From: Kiritimatiellia bacterium
Lineage (GTDB): Bacteria > Verrucomicrobiota > Kiritimatiellia > RFP12 > UBA1067
NCBI GenBank assembly: GCA_017405115.1
Contig: JAFRBA010000271.1
Coordinates: 1-8,241, forward strand
Length of the DNA: 8,241 nucleotides
Direction: 5' to 3'
The position numbers were made by a program, and so were the translations under genes. Below the pieces are notes generated by a model. That model was not told where the DNA came from and ran no database searches. It worked only from the letters and a program-made list of their open reading frames with translations. Shown here one piece after another: positions 6,825 to 8,241 of the stretch (positions are counted from its first letter, which is position 1; every line of letters starts with the position of its first letter).

Positions 6825-8241
6825 GACTCGCCCTCCCCCAGCTCGGCGAGACGCCGCTCCTGGTCCGCCACCCATTCCGGGTCGACGCTGTCGGCGGGGC
6901 TGCCGAACATCCAGTCGGCGAAGTCCCACCGCCACTCGCAGGCGCCGGACGGAGGCCAGAACACGCCGCGCTCGATGCGGTCCACCAGCCTTCGCACCTC
7001 GCGCTCGGCGTCCGCGACGAACTCGCCGCGCATCGGTTCGCTGAAACGGACGTCCGCGGCGGTCTTTCCGAGCACGCAGTAAGCGGACGATATCCTGTCA
7101 AGCTTCGCATCGGCAAAGGCGGGGTCGGCGTCGGCGTCCAGCATGGCGCAGTAGAGCGGAAGCTGCAGGCTCAGCCACGTCTTCTTCGAGGCGTCGTAGG
7201 AGACCGCGCGCGCGGCGGAGTCCCACGTCTTGTAGTCTATCACGCACCATTCTCCCGTCGCCTCGCGGAAGTCGATGCGGTCGCACCGGCCGTAGACGCG
7301 AGTGTGCCCGTAGCAGACCTCAAGCCGGCGCTCGGAGGCAACGATTCGCCAGCCAGCCGCCCGACGTTCCGCCTGCACGGCGGCGAAATTGGCAAGGCGG
7401 CGCTTCACGCTCTCGCCCTGGAGGGCGACTATCGCGGGGATGGCGCTTCCGAAGCGCTCCGCGAGCGCCTCGTCCACGGCGCCCGCCAGCGCCTCGGCGA
7501 TTGCCGCGGCGTCGCCGGAGTCGCGTAGAGGCCCGGCCGCCCACGACTCCAGCGCGCCGTGCACGAGAGAACCGAACTCGGACGCGTCGAGTTCCTCCGC
7601 GCGATCGTCCATCCGCTCCCCGAACGTCTTCCTGAGAAGATACGTGAACGGGCACTTCAGGTAGGAGTCCAGGCTGGACGGCGACGCCTTGTCGAGCCTT
7701 GCGCGGTCCGGAGGGATTTCTAGCCTGAGCCGCCACGCCGCCGGCAGGTCGGCGGATGCGGCCTCCTCTGTGCCGGCGCGGATGGCGTAGAAGCGCTTCA
7801 CGCGGTCGGCGAGAGCCGCGTCGTCGGCACCGGCGAAGAGGAGCCTGGACGGCTTCAGCACGTCTCCGGACGCGTCGATGGCGTGGAAGAAGATGCGCAC
7901 CGCGCCTGGTTCGCGGCAGGAGAGCGCCATCTCGAGGATCGCGCGGTCTCGCGCCGCGCGAGAGGCGTTGTCGGGCAGGCCGAGGCCGCGGCGAAGAGCG
8001 TCCGGGAGGAACGGATGCCCCACGACGCTCTCCGGCACGCATCTCTCCTGGAAGCCCGCGACGATCAGCTCGTCCGCATCGAGGAACGGAAGCTCCATCC
8101 AGCCGTCGGTGAGGACCACGTCCCCTTCGTCCGGCTCAAGGGAGTACGTCGCCTCCGCGAGGCGGCGCTCGAAGAGCTCGAGCCGCGCCGCCTCCGGCAC
8201 GTCCGGCGCGAAGCACTCGTCCAGCAGGTCGCGCACGGCCT
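6821..8241 (-). CDS. addB: AddB-like nuclease subunit, C-terminal part (5' end outside window)
   Basis: About 473 codons are open from the right edge to TGA 6823-6821; a GTG at 8236 is only an internal valine codon. It partners AddA in end resection. Counting from that GTG, residues 1-155 resemble the last part of the inactive helicase region of AddB (DELIVAGFQERCVPES, PFLPDALRRGLGLP, then AIDASGDVLKPSRLL). A PD-(D/E)XK nuclease follows: SSLDSYLKCPFTYLLRK (187-203), GSLVHGALE (222-230), GRCDRID (316-322), CVIDYKT with D334 and K336, and Q-x-P-L-Y (358-362). The nuclease site looks intact. Classical AddB holds a [4Fe-4S] cluster with one cysteine before this domain and three at the end. Here C195 is present, but the tail VFWPPSGACEWRWDFADWMF offers only one, so the cluster is probably absent. 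The 4-nt overlap with addA indicates an operon. 'PD-(D/E)XK nuclease family protein' is the cautious name. Confidence 0.88.
   Translation of the reverse strand, partial: AVRDLLDECFAPDVPEAARLELFERRLAEATYSLEPDEGDVVLTDGWMELPFLDADELIVAGFQERCVPESVVGHPFLPDALRRGLGLPDNASRAARDRAILEMALSCREPGAVRIFFHAIDASGDVLKPSRLLFAGADDAALADRVKRFYAIRAGTEEAASADLPAAWRLRLEIPPDRARLDKASPSSLDSYLKCPFTYLLRKTFGERMDDRAEELDASEFGSLVHGALESWAAGPLRDSGDAAAIAEALAGAVDEALAERFGSAIPAIVALQGESVKRRLANFAAVQAERRAAGWRIVASERRLEVCYGHTRVYGRCDRIDFREATGEWCVIDYKTWDSAARAVSYDASKKTWLSLQLPLYCAMLDADADPAFADAKLDRISSAYCVLGKTAADVRFSEPMRGEFVADAEREVRRLVDRIERGVFWPPSGACEWRWDFADWMFGSPADSVDPEWVADQERRLAELGEGES

Overview
The window is high-GC bacterial chromosome with a clear change of character near position 1,495. 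From about 1,500 to the right edge lie four tightly packed minus-strand housekeeping genes. They read from right to left: an AddB-like nuclease subunit (cut by the right edge), an AddA-like helicase-nuclease, S-adenosylmethionine synthetase (metK), and a HemW-type radical SAM protein. Left of 1,495 the base composition is lower and the sequence is made of gene fragments. By hand count, 120 bases between 181 and 300 hold 42 G+C, and 180 bases of the glycosidase remnant (481-660) hold 98. A sample line of addA (3961-4020) has 40 of 60.

The left part reads as the scar of a sugar-utilisation locus. On the minus strand there is the C-terminal third of a GH42-like glycoside hydrolase. It is followed 37 nt later by the first 38 codons of an MFS sugar porter with its own ribosome binding site. 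On the plus strand, starting exactly where the glycosidase breaks off, is the C-terminal half of a XylR/AraC-type regulator. Both the glycosidase and the regulator lack their N-terminal halves, and both breaks fall within about 15 bp near position 1,005. One deletion across a divergent regulator/enzyme pair, removing the shared promoter, explains this. The transporter is also cut short. Next to its break is the start of an apparently intact P-loop ATPase gene (GRRRIGKS Walker A) with a good promoter and a GGAGG ribosome binding site, running off the left edge.

The housekeeping part looks functional. addB and addA overlap by 4 nt (GTGA). metK has its own extended -10 promoter in the short gap after addA. 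hemW starts with TTG inside the end of metK, so the SAM-making enzyme and a SAM-using enzyme are translationally coupled. AddA keeps all helicase motifs and a RecB-type nuclease site. AddB keeps its nuclease residues but lacks most of the cysteines that bind the iron-sulphur cluster in classical AddB.

Taxonomy is inference only. A XylR-type regulator next to a GH42-like enzyme, this ATPase family and high-GC AddAB would fit the PVC group (Kiritimatiellota, Lentisphaerota or Verrucomicrobiota, perhaps gut-associated). No rRNA, tRNA, CRISPR array or complete insertion sequence was seen. I found no convincing new multi-gene system; the most interesting signal is the collapsed sugar locus and the ATPase gene bordering it.
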